Translations under genes and position numbers: made by a program
The notes under the pieces: model-generated
The model's input: only the letters and a program-made list of their open reading frames with translations
What the model was told of the DNA's origin: nothing
The model's database searches: none
Part shown: positions 22,432 through 31,790 of the stretch, one piece after another
Layout: every line of letters begins with the position of its first letter
How positions within the stretch are numbered: the first letter of the stretch is position 1
Assembly: GCF_014650575.1 (NCBI RefSeq)
Contig: NZ_BMVF01000019.1
Coordinates: forward strand, 62,001-126,000
DNA: 64,000 bases
Direction of reading: 5' to 3'
Source of the DNA: Streptomyces naganishii JCM 4654
GTDB taxonomy: Bacteria > Actinomycetota > Actinomycetes > Streptomycetales > Streptomycetaceae

Positions 22432-23019
22432 ATGAACGCCATCGACCCCCGCCCCGTCTACGCCCGCGCCACCGAGCAGGCCGCAGCCCTGATCGGGACC
22501 GTACGGCCCGAGCAGCTGGCCGGCCCGACCCCCTGCACGGAGTTCGACGTCCGCGGCCTGCTGAGCCACATGGTCGGCGGCACCCTGCGGATCGCGGTCG
22601 TCGGCGAGGGCGGCGACGGGCTCGCCGTGCACCCGTTCGCCGAGGGCGTCGGCGACGAGGACTGGGCGGCGGCCTACGACGAGGTCCGCACCCGGGTCCT
22701 CAAGGCCTGGGAGGCCGACGACCGCATGACCGCGACGGTGCGCGTGCCCTGGGGCGAGGTGCCCGGCGCCGCCGCCCTGTCCGGGTACGTGATGGAGCTG
22801 GTGACCCACACCTGGGACCTGAGCGAGTCGCTCGGGCACCCCGTCGAACTCGACCCGGAGCTCGCCGAGTTCGCGCTGGGGATCGCCCGCCGGGTGCTGC
22901 CGGACGAGCAGCGGGACGAGCAGACCCCCTTCGCCTCCGCCGTCCCGGCCGGCGAAGGGGCCGGCGCCTACGGGCGGCTGGCGGCCTGGCTGGGCCGCGA
23001 GCCGCTCAGCCGAGCCTGA
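22432..23019 (+). CDS. TIGR03086-family metal-binding protein (maleylpyruvate isomerase/DinB-like)
   Basis: A 195-residue four-helix-bundle protein. FDVRGLLSHMVGG and YVMELVTHTWDLS provide the histidines expected to bind a divalent metal, and the T-P-C-T-E-F-D motif is typical of TIGR03086. Such proteins act as mycothiol-dependent or related small-molecule transferases, but the substrate here is unknown. ATG 22432 follows a GAGGAAGG ribosome-binding site. It is divergent from the WYL regulator, its probable controller. Its 3' end overlaps the convergent thioesterase gene by 14 bases. Confidence 0.85.
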   Translation: MNAIDPRPVYARATEQAAALIGTVRPEQLAGPTPCTEFDVRGLLSHMVGGTLRIAVVGEGGDGLAVHPFAEGVGDEDWAAAYDEVRTRVLKAWEADDRMTATVRVPWGEVPGAAALSGYVMELVTHTWDLSESLGHPVELDPELAEFALGIARRVLPDEQRDEQTPFASAVPAGEGAGAYGRLAAWLGREPLSRA

Positions 23020-23869
23020 CCCGGGCGAGCTGACGGGACTGCGCCACCAGCCGGTCGGCGCTGTCCCACACCTCGGCGTCCTCCTCCAGGAAGCCGCCGG
23101 CGAGGTTGCGGGTGGTGACGGACACCCGCAGCGGGCCGGGAGCCGGGCGGCAACGGACGTGCACGGTCAGCTCGACGGTCGGGACCCAGCCCTTCAGGCC
23201 GATCTCGAAGGCGGTCGGGGGCAGCGCGTCCACCGCGAGGAGCAGGGAGAGCGGGTCTGCGTCCCGGCCGTCGGCGAGTCCGAACCAGGCCCGCATCTCC
23301 CCCTTGCCGGAGGGCGAGCCGAGCGCCCACCCGAGGGTGGCGGGGTCCAGCTTGAGCATCAGGCGGTCGGTGATGGCCGAGCTGCCGGGCACGGGGGCCG
23401 GGCCGTCCTGGGGGCCGAAGCACTGCTCCATCGGCGGGATGGCGGGCGGCTCGGCCGTGGTGCGCACGTCGTCGGGCAGGGCGTCCAGGTCGCCGTAGGA
23501 GGCGAGGACGCGGATGCGTTCGACCTCCTGGCCGTCCGCGTCGTACTGGAAGAGGGAGGCCTGGCCGCTGGAGAGGGTGCGGCCGGTGCGGACCACGTCC
23601 GTGCGGACGACGGCCGGGCCGGGCCGGGAGGCGGTCAGGTAGTGCGCCGAGATGGTGAACGGGTCGGGGTGCGGCAGCGCGTCCGCGAGCGCCCGGCCGA
23701 GCACGGCGAGCAGGTAGCCTCCGTTGACGGCGTTGATGATGGTCCAGCCGGCCGAGAGGTCGATGTCGTAGACGCCGGGGGCGCGCCGGACGACGGCGGT
23801 GTCACGGTCGAACTCGGCGGCGCCGATCGCGGCCCGGCGCGCGGCCGGGGCGGAAGCTGCATCTGGCAT
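23006..23869 (-). CDS. Acyl-CoA thioesterase-like double-hotdog protein
   Basis: A 287-residue protein with two hotdog domains. The first includes GWTIINAVNGGYLLAVLGRALADALPHPDPFTISAHYL, which carries the NGGY helix and the substrate-facing SAHYL strand of the TesB/4HBT_3 group. The second includes GEMRAWFGLADGRDADPLSLLLAVDALPP and ELTVHVRCRPAPGPLRV. It probably hydrolyses acyl-CoA thioesters in the cytoplasm. ATG 23867-23869 is preferred to an in-frame TTG 15 bases upstream. It overlaps the convergent neighbour by 14 bases. Confidence 0.85.
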   Translation of the reverse strand: MPDAASAPAARRAAIGAAEFDRDTAVVRRAPGVYDIDLSAGWTIINAVNGGYLLAVLGRALADALPHPDPFTISAHYLTASRPGPAVVRTDVVRTGRTLSSGQASLFQYDADGQEVERIRVLASYGDLDALPDDVRTTAEPPAIPPMEQCFGPQDGPAPVPGSSAITDRLMLKLDPATLGWALGSPSGKGEMRAWFGLADGRDADPLSLLLAVDALPPTAFEIGLKGWVPTVELTVHVRCRPAPGPLRVSVTTRNLAGGFLEEDAEVWDSADRLVAQSRQLARVRLG

Positions 23870-24042
23870 GGGTGAACGGTACAACAGGAAACTACTAAGC
23901 GGTAGCTTTCCGCTTTCGGCTCATATGACGAACGCCACTCTGGTCGCTCCGCCGCAGCTCAGAGAGTGAGGCTTCAGCAATTTCTCGGTAAGTGTCCCCC
24001 CTCGTCCGTGACCCGAGGCCCCTGTTTTCCCTCTATGAGGAC

Positions 24043-25284
24043 ATGAGCCTCACCGGGACTCCGTTCCTGTACACCACCATCGCGTTCGCCGTGATCGCCA
24101 TGGTCCTTCCGTTCGCCCTGTGGACACGGATGAAGGGCCCGAAGGCGCTGCGCCACGCGGCCCGCGCGCTGATGCTGCTGTTCGCCCAGGCCACGGCCAT
24201 CACCCTGGTCTTCGTGCTGGTGAACAACTCCAACAACCTGTACGACAACTGGGCCGACCTGCTCGGCACCGGCAACCACGTGCAGAAGGCCGCCGACCTG
24301 GGCGCCGACGGCACGGGCGGCATCGCCTACCGGAAGCTGCCCAAGGTCCACCAGACGTTCACCCAGGCCGACGGGCCCGGGATGCACGCGGCCGGCGGGG
24401 TCAAGGTCACCCAGCTCAAGGGCCGGGTCTCCGGTGTGAGCGGCGAGGTCTACGTGTGGCTGCCGCCGCAGTACGACGACCCCGCCTACGAGGACAAGAA
24501 GTTCCCGGTGGTGGAGCTGCTGTCCGGCTACCCGGGCTCGGCGAAGGCCTGGTTCGGCTCCGCGCACGCGCACGAGCAGCTCGAACCGCTGATGCGCAGC
24601 GGCAAGGTCGCGCCGTTCATCCTGGTCTCCCCGCGCACCAACCTGATCGCCAAGATCGACACGGGCTGCGCCAACATCCCGGGCACCGTCAACGCGGACA
24701 GCTGGCTGAGCATCGACGTGCCGAAGATGGTCATGGACAACTTCCGCACCGAACCGGCGCCGGACGGCTGGGCCGTGGCCGGCTACTCGGCGGGCGCCCA
24801 CTGCGCGGCCAAGCTCGCCGTCGCCCACCCCGACCGCTACCGGGCCGGGGTCAGCCTGTCCGGCTACAACGACCCGATCGGCGAGCGCAACTCGCTGGCC
24901 TCGCAGAACATCGAGGTGCGGCGCGCGAACAACCCGTTCGTGCTGCTGAAGAACTACCGCAAGCCGCCGCGCGTCGCGCTGTACTACTCCGGCGAGGCGA
25001 ACGACGGCTACCAGGCCGGCGTGGCCATGGAGCAGATCGCGAAGGCGCCGACCACCGTGCGCGTGGTCTTCCTGCCGCGCAGCGCGGGCGGGCACAGCAT
25101 GGCGCTGTGGCGGCCGCAGGTGCCCACGGTGTTCCGCTGGCTGACCATGGAGCTGAGCCAGAAGGACAACCGGCAGCCGCACAAGGGCTCGCCTACTCCT
25201 CGCGTACCGTCGAGCGCCGGTTCCAGGCCCGCGGAGCTCGCCAGTGGTACCGCATCGCGAGCAGGCGCAGGACAAAAGCGGTGA
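24043..25284 (+). CDS. Membrane-anchored esterase (alpha/beta hydrolase, esterase D-like)
   Basis: A 413-residue protein. The N-terminus has two or three hydrophobic segments (LYTTIAFAVIAMVLPFALW; ALMLLFAQATAITLVFVLVNN) that anchor it in the membrane. The extracellular domain is an esterase-D/mycolyl-transferase-like hydrolase: EVYVWLPPQYDD, VVELLSGYPGS, the nucleophile elbow GYSAG, and a C-terminal histidine in AGGHSMALWRP. ATG 24043 is chosen, although GAGG is only 2 bases upstream; GTG 23992 is the alternative. About 30 C-terminal residues after TMELSQKDN are low-complexity and lie antisense to the end of the TRIC gene, so that end is suspect. Confidence 0.82.
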   Translation: MSLTGTPFLYTTIAFAVIAMVLPFALWTRMKGPKALRHAARALMLLFAQATAITLVFVLVNNSNNLYDNWADLLGTGNHVQKAADLGADGTGGIAYRKLPKVHQTFTQADGPGMHAAGGVKVTQLKGRVSGVSGEVYVWLPPQYDDPAYEDKKFPVVELLSGYPGSAKAWFGSAHAHEQLEPLMRSGKVAPFILVSPRTNLIAKIDTGCANIPGTVNADSWLSIDVPKMVMDNFRTEPAPDGWAVAGYSAGAHCAAKLAVAHPDRYRAGVSLSGYNDPIGERNSLASQNIEVRRANNPFVLLKNYRKPPRVALYYSGEANDGYQAGVAMEQIAKAPTTVRVVFLPRSAGGHSMALWRPQVPTVFRWLTMELSQKDNRQPHKGSPTPRVPSSAGSRPAELASGTASRAGAGQKR

Positions 25285-25849
25285 GCGCCGCCAGGCCGCT
25301 GGTGAGCGGGCTCAGCACGTCCTGATCGATGCAGAGCGCCACCATGGTGGCGCCGACGATCGCCGGGACCGCGTACAGGTCGCGGTCCCAGCGCAGCAGC
25401 GAGGGCACCTCGTTGGCGAGCACGTCCCGCAGCACACCGCCGCCCACGGCGGTGGCGAGCCCGAGGGTCGCCGACGCGGTGAGGTTGAGGCCGTAGGCGT
25501 ACGCCTTCGTCGTGCCGGACACGCAGAACAGGCCGAGGCCGGCCGCGTCGAAGACGTAGACCGCGCGCTGGATGCGCTCCACGTGCGGGTGCAGGAAGAA
25601 GACGACGAGCGTGGCGAACAGCGGGGTCAGGAAGTACCCGAGGTCGGTGAAGGCGGCCGGCGGCACGGCTCCGATGACCACGTCGCGGAACAGCCCGCCG
25701 CCCAGCGCGGTGACCTCGGCGAGGACGGCCATGCCGAAGACGTCGAAGTTCTTGCGGACGGCCAGCAGCGCGCCGGAGATGGCGAACACGAAGATGCCGA
25801 CCAGGTCGAGCGTGTGCTGGACGGTGGGGCTGAACAGTTCGGGAGGCAC
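25193..25849 (-). CDS. TRIC-type cation channel family protein (UPF0126)
   Basis: A 218-residue integral membrane protein with two UPF0126 repeats. The hallmark glycine motifs are ALGGGLFRDVVIG in the first half and AVGGGVLRDVLANE in the second. About seven hydrophobic helices are visible (LDLVGIFVFAISGALLAV, FLTPLFATLVVFFL, VPAIVGATMVALC). Bacterial TRIC homologues form trimeric monovalent-cation channels. The start is GTG at 25847-25849. The gene overlaps the convergent esterase gene by 92 bases. Confidence 0.9.
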   Translation of the reverse strand: MPPELFSPTVQHTLDLVGIFVFAISGALLAVRKNFDVFGMAVLAEVTALGGGLFRDVVIGAVPPAAFTDLGYFLTPLFATLVVFFLHPHVERIQRAVYVFDAAGLGLFCVSGTTKAYAYGLNLTASATLGLATAVGGGVLRDVLANEVPSLLRWDRDLYAVPAIVGATMVALCIDQDVLSPLTSGLAALTAFVLRLLAMRYHWRAPRAWNRRSTVREE

Positions 25850-25914
25850 CCCACATTCTTACTCGGCGCGGGGTGTGGGCCTTGCGATGCAAGGCCCACC
25901 GTGGATGCCGGCGT

Positions 25915-27306
25915 TTACAGGGCGGGTTTCGAGGTCGTGAACAGCCAGGTGTCGAAGAGGTCGCCGAGCCGCTGCCCGGAGATCCGTTCCGCCAGGCGCA
26001 CGAAGTCGGCGGTGTCCGCGTTGCCGTAGCGGTGCAGGGCCGTCCAGGCCGGCAGCAGGCGGAAGAAGGCCCGGTCGCCGATGCGCTCGCGCAGCACCTG
26101 GAGCGTCATCGCGCCGCGCTGGTAGACGGCGGAGGCGAACATCGTGTCGCGCTGCGGGTCGGCCACCTCGACCTGCCAGAAGGGGCTGTCGGCGGGGCGG
26201 GAGTCGTAGGCGGCGAGGAAGGAGTCGTGCGCCGAGCGGGTGCCCTGGTGCTCGGCCCACAGCCACTGGGCGTAGGTGGCGAAGCCCTCGTTGAGCCAGA
26301 CGTCCTTCCAGCGGCGGACCGACACGGAGTCGCCGAACCACTGGTGGGCCAGCTCGTGCACGATCGTCGTCTCGTTGCGCACGGCCGAGTAGGCGGGCTT
26401 GCTCTGCACCTCCAGTGAGAACCCGGCCTCCGGCATGTCGTCGACGATGGCGCCGGTCTCCTCGAACGGGTACGGCCCGAACACCTGCGACCAGTAGTCG
26501 GTGGCGGCCGCGGTGACGGCGTACACGTCCACGCTGTTGCTGTTCCTCAGCTTGGGGTCGATGGCCACGTAGATCGGGATGCCGGAGGGGGTCCGCCCGG
26601 TCCGCACGTCGAACTTCCCGATGGTGGCGGTCGCGAGGTAGGTGGCCATGGGCCGGCTCTCGCGCCAGTGGGTGTACGTGGAGCCGCCCCGGTCGCTCGT
26701 GGACACCAGCCGGCCGTTGGAGACGGCGGTCAGGCCCTTGGGCGCCTTGACGCGGATGTCGTAGGTGGCCTTGTCGGAGGGGTGGTCGCTGGAGGGGAAC
26801 CAGGTGGAGGCCGCGTTGGGCTCGCAGGCGACGAAGACGCCGTCCTCGGTCCTCATCCAGCCGTACTTCGAGCCGAAGACGATGGGGCCGCTCAGCGGCT
26901 GGGGCATCCCGCCGTAGGTGACGGCGACCCGGAAGGTACGGCCCTCGCGCAGCACCCCGCGCGGGGTGACGCGCAGTTCGTCGCCGTCGCGGGTGAACCG
27001 CGCGCGTCTGCCGTCCACTTCGACGCGGGTGACGGTGAGCTGCTGGAGGTCGAGGTCGAAGGAGGACAGGTTCTGGGTGGCGCGCGCGGTGATCGTCGTA
27101 CGGCCGTCCAGGCGGCCGGTGTCCGGGGCGTAGGCGATGTCGAGGTCGTAGTGACGGGCGTCGAAGCCGCCGTTGCCCGCGAGCGGGAAGTAGGTGTCGC
27201 CGATGCCCGGGGCGCCGGGGGTGGGGGCCGAGGAGGCGGCGACGGTCAGGAAGGAGAGCGCCGCGGTGACGACGGCTCCTAAGCGTGCCGAACGGGAGAG
27301 TGCCAT
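25915..27306 (-). CDS. Secreted M1-family aminopeptidase
   Basis: A 463-residue gluzincin. The signal peptide is residues 1 to about 28 (ALSRSARLGAVVTAALSFLTVAASSA). An N-terminal beta-domain is followed by the zinc site HELAHQWFGDSVS with the downstream glutamate in WLNEGFATYAQWLW. The catalytic-domain neighbours DDMPEAGFSLEVQSKP and VYQRGAMTLQVLRERIG are present. The classical GAMEN motif is not evident; the short M1 form fits this length. Codon 9 is TTA (27280-27282), so translation should depend on bldA tRNA. It probably trims peptides outside the cell, which fits a location beside a peptide importer. Confidence 0.92.
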   Translation of the reverse strand: MALSRSARLGAVVTAALSFLTVAASSAPTPGAPGIGDTYFPLAGNGGFDARHYDLDIAYAPDTGRLDGRTTITARATQNLSSFDLDLQQLTVTRVEVDGRRARFTRDGDELRVTPRGVLREGRTFRVAVTYGGMPQPLSGPIVFGSKYGWMRTEDGVFVACEPNAASTWFPSSDHPSDKATYDIRVKAPKGLTAVSNGRLVSTSDRGGSTYTHWRESRPMATYLATATIGKFDVRTGRTPSGIPIYVAIDPKLRNSNSVDVYAVTAAATDYWSQVFGPYPFEETGAIVDDMPEAGFSLEVQSKPAYSAVRNETTIVHELAHQWFGDSVSVRRWKDVWLNEGFATYAQWLWAEHQGTRSAHDSFLAAYDSRPADSPFWQVEVADPQRDTMFASAVYQRGAMTLQVLRERIGDRAFFRLLPAWTALHRYGNADTADFVRLAERISGQRLGDLFDTWLFTTSKPAL

Positions 27307-27503
27307 GAGTCATCCCTTCAGGCGTGCGCGGATCTGCGGATCACACGGACAGGGACGACTGTGCGCTCTCCCGCTCAGTCATGCGCATGACTTTGCCAAG
27401 TCGTCATGCGCCGGGCTTTTCGAGGACTTGGGAAGAGGTTTTGCCGGGTAAATGCGGCAGGCGCCGGCAGGCTCAATTCTTCCTCAACCAATCCGGATTG
27501 CAA

Positions 27504-27532
27504 TTGACCGGCCACTGTCAACTGCATAGGCT
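27504..27532 (+). promoter_or_regulatory. Strong HrdB-type promoter for the secreted protein gene
   Basis: TTGACC at 27504-27509, a 17-base spacer, and TAGGCT at 27527-27532. This is the best consensus promoter I see in the window. A TTGAC/GTCAA inverted repeat (27504-27508 and 27517-27521) overlaps it and may be an operator. The predicted start near 27539 gives a leader of about 55 bases ending in a GGGGGG ribosome-binding site. Confidence 0.7.
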
Positions 27533-27593
27533 CGCTCGCGCTTGACGGTTTCCGCCGCAGCGGGGGCCGGACCACACAATAGGGGGGATTCTC

Positions 27594-28115
27594 ATGCGTA
27601 AGAGAGCAAAGCTGGCCGCGCTGCTCGTCGCGGGCATCACGCCGGTTCTCGCGGGGGCGGCGCCGGCGTCCGCGGCCGTCACGCCGAAGCGCTCCTGCCC
27701 GGTGGACTACGGGGTTCTCATCACGTCGCACAAGGCCTACCGGCTTCCCGCCAAGGGCGCCTACTTCAAGGACGGCCCGGGCGGCACCATGACGGCCTCG
27801 GTGACCAAGGCCACCACCATCACGTACAGCGTCTCCACCTCCCTCGAGGTGAGCGCCAGCTACCTGTTCGCCTCGGCCAAGGCGTCGGTGAGCGGCAGCA
27901 TCACCAAGTCGGTGGCCGTCACCACCGGTCACACCTACTCGCACAACATCAGCGCGCGCAAGTACGGCAACCTGCAGTACGGCTCCAACGGCTATCAGGT
28001 GAGCTGGGAGTCCAACCGGACGAACCCGAACTGCTCGGTGACCACTCTCGCCTCGGGCACCGCCAAACTGCCGGCGACCTCGGTCGGGTGGCATTACTGG
28101 GAGACCAGTTCCTGA
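27594..28115 (+). CDS. Secreted protein with Ser/Thr-rich amphipathic beta region
   Basis: Function not recognised. The 173-residue product has a clear signal peptide (MRKRAKLAALLVAGITPVLAG, cleavage after APASA). The centre is an unusually regular run of alternating polar and non-polar residues rich in Ser, Thr, Ala and Val (ATTITYSVSTSLEVSASYLF, then AKASVSGSITKSVAVTTGHT). It is followed by KYGNLQYGSNGYQVSWESN. Two mature cysteines (RSCPVDYG, NPNCSVTT) could form a disulfide. The alternation resembles the membrane-insertion hairpin of aerolysin/ETX-MTX2 pore-formers, but the protein is small and this is only a resemblance. It has a strong promoter and a strong terminator. Confidence 0.75.
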   Translation: MRKRAKLAALLVAGITPVLAGAAPASAAVTPKRSCPVDYGVLITSHKAYRLPAKGAYFKDGPGGTMTASVTKATTITYSVSTSLEVSASYLFASAKASVSGSITKSVAVTTGHTYSHNISARKYGNLQYGSNGYQVSWESNRTNPNCSVTTLASGTAKLPATSVGWHYWETSS

Positions 28116-28145
28116 TCCGGATTTCTCCGGCTCCGGCTTTTCCTG

Positions 28146-28190
28146 CGCGTGGGCCCCGGAAACCGATTCCTGGTTTCCGGGGCCCACGCG
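28146..28190. terminator. 19-bp perfect bidirectional terminator hairpin
   Basis: CGCGTGGGCCCCGGAAACC at 28146-28164 pairs perfectly with 28172-28190 around a 7-base loop (GATTCCT). It lies between the plus-strand secreted-protein gene (stop 28115) and the convergent ABC operon (ending 28206), so it should terminate both. Confidence 0.85.
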
Positions 28191-28205
28191 TCGGTGATTC
28201 GCCGC

Positions 28206-29591
28206 TTACTTCTTGCCTTCGCCTTCCGGCTCGGAGGAGTTCTCCGCGGACGGGGACGCGGGGGCGGCCTCGGCCTCGGCGGTCTCGTCCGCGGTCTCCG
28301 CAGCCGCGGCGGTCTTGTCCGCGCTCTCGGCAGCCGCGGGGGTCTCCTCCGCGGTCTCCGCCGCCTCGGCGGCCTCCGCGATCTCGGCGACCTCCGCGGC
28401 GACCGCGGCCGAGGTGGCCGCGGACTCCGCCAGGACCTCGTCGGCGACCAGCTCGGCCGCCTCCTTGGCCGCCGTGAGCAGGACGGTGTCCTGGGGCGCC
28501 TGGTCCTCGAAGTTCTCCGGGTGGTGGCAGGCCACCCGCTGGCCGGGCTTCAGCTCCAGCAGCGGCGGCTCGGTCGTCCGGCAGATCTCCGTCGCCTTCC
28601 AGCACCGAGTGTGGAAACGGCAGCCGCTCGGCGGGGAGATCGGCGAGGGCACGTCGCCCTTGAGCAGGATGCGCTCGCTCTTGGCGTTCTTCCGCTTCGG
28701 GTCCGGGATCGGGACGGCCGACATCAGCGCCTTGGTGTACGGGTGCATCGGCGCCTTGTAGAGCGATTCCCGGTCGGCCAGCTCCACGATCTTGCCGAGG
28801 TACATCACCGCGATCCGGTCCGAGACGTGCCGGACGACCGACAGGTCGTGCGCGATGATCACGTACGTCAGGCCGAGCTCCTCCTGGAGGTCGTCCAGGA
28901 GGTTGACGACCTGCGCCTGGATCGACACGTCCAGCGCCGAGACCGGCTCGTCCGCGACCACGAGCTTCGGGTTGAGCGCGAGCGCCCGGGCGATGCCGAT
29001 GCGCTGGCGCTGACCGCCGGAGAACTCGTGCGGGTAGCGGTTGTAGTGCTCGGGGTTGAGGCCCACGACCGACAGCAGCCGCTGCACTTCCTTCTTGATG
29101 CCGCCCTCGGGCGTGACGCCCTGGAGCTTGAAGGGAGCGCCGACGATCGTGCCGATGGTGTGGCGCGGGTTCAGCGACGAGTACGGGTCCTGGAAGATCA
29201 TCTGCACGTCGCGGCGCATCGGGCGCATGCCGCCCACGCCGAGGTGCGTGATGTCCTTGCCCTCGAACTCGACCGTGCCGGCCGTCGGTTCGAGCAGCCG
29301 GGTGATCAGCCGGCCCATCGTCGACTTGCCGCAGCCGGACTCGCCCACGACGCCCAGGGTCTCGCCCGCGCGCACCTCGAAGTCGATGCCGTCGACCGCG
29401 CGCACCGCGCCGACCTGCCGCTGGAAGAGGCCCTTCTTGATCGGGAAGTGCTTCTGCAGCCCGGTCACCTTCAGCAGGATCTCGCCGGCGCCGGCGTCCT
29501 TGGTGAGGGTGGCCGTCGCGGAGGTCGCGGCCTGCGTGCCGTCGCTCTGTGCAGGGATGCTCACTGCGTTGTCCTCTGCGTTCTCACTCAC
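28206..29591 (-). CDS. dppF: Oligopeptide/dipeptide ABC transporter ATP-binding protein (F component)
   Basis: A 461-residue ATPase that powers peptide import with the D subunit. Walker A is GESGCGKST, the signature FSGGQRQRIGIARAL, Walker B LVVADEPVSALD, and the H-loop IIAHDLSVV. The C-terminal oligopeptide-transporter domain GCRFHTRCWKATEIC carries the cysteine cluster typical of OppD/OppF proteins. About 95 extra C-terminal residues form an Ala/Glu-rich tail of EAAETAEETPAAAESADKTA-like repeats, not part of the usual domain. The start overlaps the D-subunit stop (ATGA). It is the last gene of the operon, just before the terminator. Confidence 0.93.
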   Translation of the reverse strand: MSENAEDNAVSIPAQSDGTQAATSATATLTKDAGAGEILLKVTGLQKHFPIKKGLFQRQVGAVRAVDGIDFEVRAGETLGVVGESGCGKSTMGRLITRLLEPTAGTVEFEGKDITHLGVGGMRPMRRDVQMIFQDPYSSLNPRHTIGTIVGAPFKLQGVTPEGGIKKEVQRLLSVVGLNPEHYNRYPHEFSGGQRQRIGIARALALNPKLVVADEPVSALDVSIQAQVVNLLDDLQEELGLTYVIIAHDLSVVRHVSDRIAVMYLGKIVELADRESLYKAPMHPYTKALMSAVPIPDPKRKNAKSERILLKGDVPSPISPPSGCRFHTRCWKATEICRTTEPPLLELKPGQRVACHHPENFEDQAPQDTVLLTAAKEAAELVADEVLAESAATSAAVAAEVAEIAEAAEAAETAEETPAAAESADKTAAAAETADETAEAEAAPASPSAENSSEPEGEGKK

Positions 29592-30681
29592 AGCTTCGGC
29601 GCAATCTCTTCGGTCCAGATCCGCTCCCGCTGCTCCTGCGTCATGTGGCAGGCGGCCCAGTGGTCGCTGCCGACCTCGGTCAGCTCGGGGCGGACCGTGC
29701 GGGTGAGGTTGTCCTTGGGGACGTCGGCGTACGGGCAGCGCGGGTTGAAGGCGCAGCCCGAGGGGACGTTGATCAGCGAGGGCGGGGAGCCCTTGACCGG
29801 GATGAGCCGGTCCTGCTGCTCGCGGTCCAGGCGCGGCATCGAGCCGAGCAGGCCCCAGGTGTAGGGGTGCCGGGGCTCGTAGAACACCTTGTCGGCCGGT
29901 CCGCGCTCGACGCAGCGGCCGCCGTACATCACCAGGATGTCGTCGGCGAGTTCGGCGACGACGCCCAGGTCGTGGGTGATGATGATGACCGCGGAGCCGA
30001 ATTCCTTCTGCAGGTCCCGGATCAGGTCGAGGATCTGCGCCTGGACGGTCACGTCCAGGGCGGTGGTCGGCTCGTCCGCGATGAGCAGTTCGGGGTTGTT
30101 CACCAGCGACATCGCGATCATCGCGCGCTGGCGCATACCGCCGGAGAACTCGTGCGGGTAGTTGTCCACCCGCTTGTCCGGCTGCGGGATGCCCACCCGG
30201 TCGAGCATCTCGACCGCCCGCTTGCGGGCGGTCTTCTTGTCGACGTTGTGGTGGATCCGGTACGCCTCCACGATCTGCTGCCCGATCGTGTAGTACGGGT
30301 GCAGCGCGGACAGCGGGTCCTGGAAGATCATCGCCATGTCGCGGCCGCGCAGCTTGCGCACGTGGTCGGGGTCGGCGGACAGCAGCTCGGTGCCGTTCAG
30401 CCAGATCTCGCCGGAGATGCGGGCCTTGCGCTTGCCGTACTGGCCGGCGGTGTGCAGGCCCATGATGCCGAGCGAGGTCACCGACTTGCCGGAGCCGGAC
30501 TCGCCCACGATGCCGAGGGTCTTGCCCTTCTCCAGCTTGAAGCTGAGCCCGTCGACGGACTTCACCAGGCCGTCGTCGGTGGGGAAGTGCACCTTGAGGT
30601 CGCGCACTTCCAGGAAGGCGGTCGCGGCGTGCGAGGCCGCGGTGGGTTCACCCACGGCCGCGCCGCTCTTGCTGAGTTCGG

Positions 30682-30685
<4 letters not shown>
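29588..30685 (-). CDS. dppD: Oligopeptide/dipeptide ABC transporter ATP-binding protein (D component)
   Basis: A 365-residue ATPase with Walker A GESGSGKSV, signature FSGGMRQRAMIAMSL, Walker B LLIADEPTTALD, H-loop IITHDLGVV, and the C-terminal peptide-transporter domain with GCAFNPRCPYA. The Lys/Arg-rich start of the NBD (VHFPTDDGLVKSVDGLSF) is typical. It overlaps the permease stop upstream by 4 bases and the F-subunit start downstream by 4 bases, so B, D and F are translationally coupled. Confidence 0.93.
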
Positions 30686-31680
<995 letters not shown>

Positions 31681-31703
31681 AGCTTACGGCCCGCCGCGGA
31701 CCG

Positions 31704-31732
31704 CGGGCCGCCGGAGGTCTTCCGGCGGCCCG
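31704..31732 (-). terminator. Intercistronic stem-loop between binding protein and permease genes
   Basis: CGGGCCGCCGGA at 31704-31715 pairs with TCCGGCGGCCCG at 31721-31732 (12 bp, 5-base loop). It follows the binding-protein gene within the operon. Such a hairpin typically causes partial termination or protects the upstream message, giving more binding protein than membrane subunits. Confidence 0.6.
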
Positions 31733-31790
31733 CCATCACGCCGCGCCGGCCTTCACCTGCCTTTCGTGCCGTACGGCGGGTGTGCCGGGT

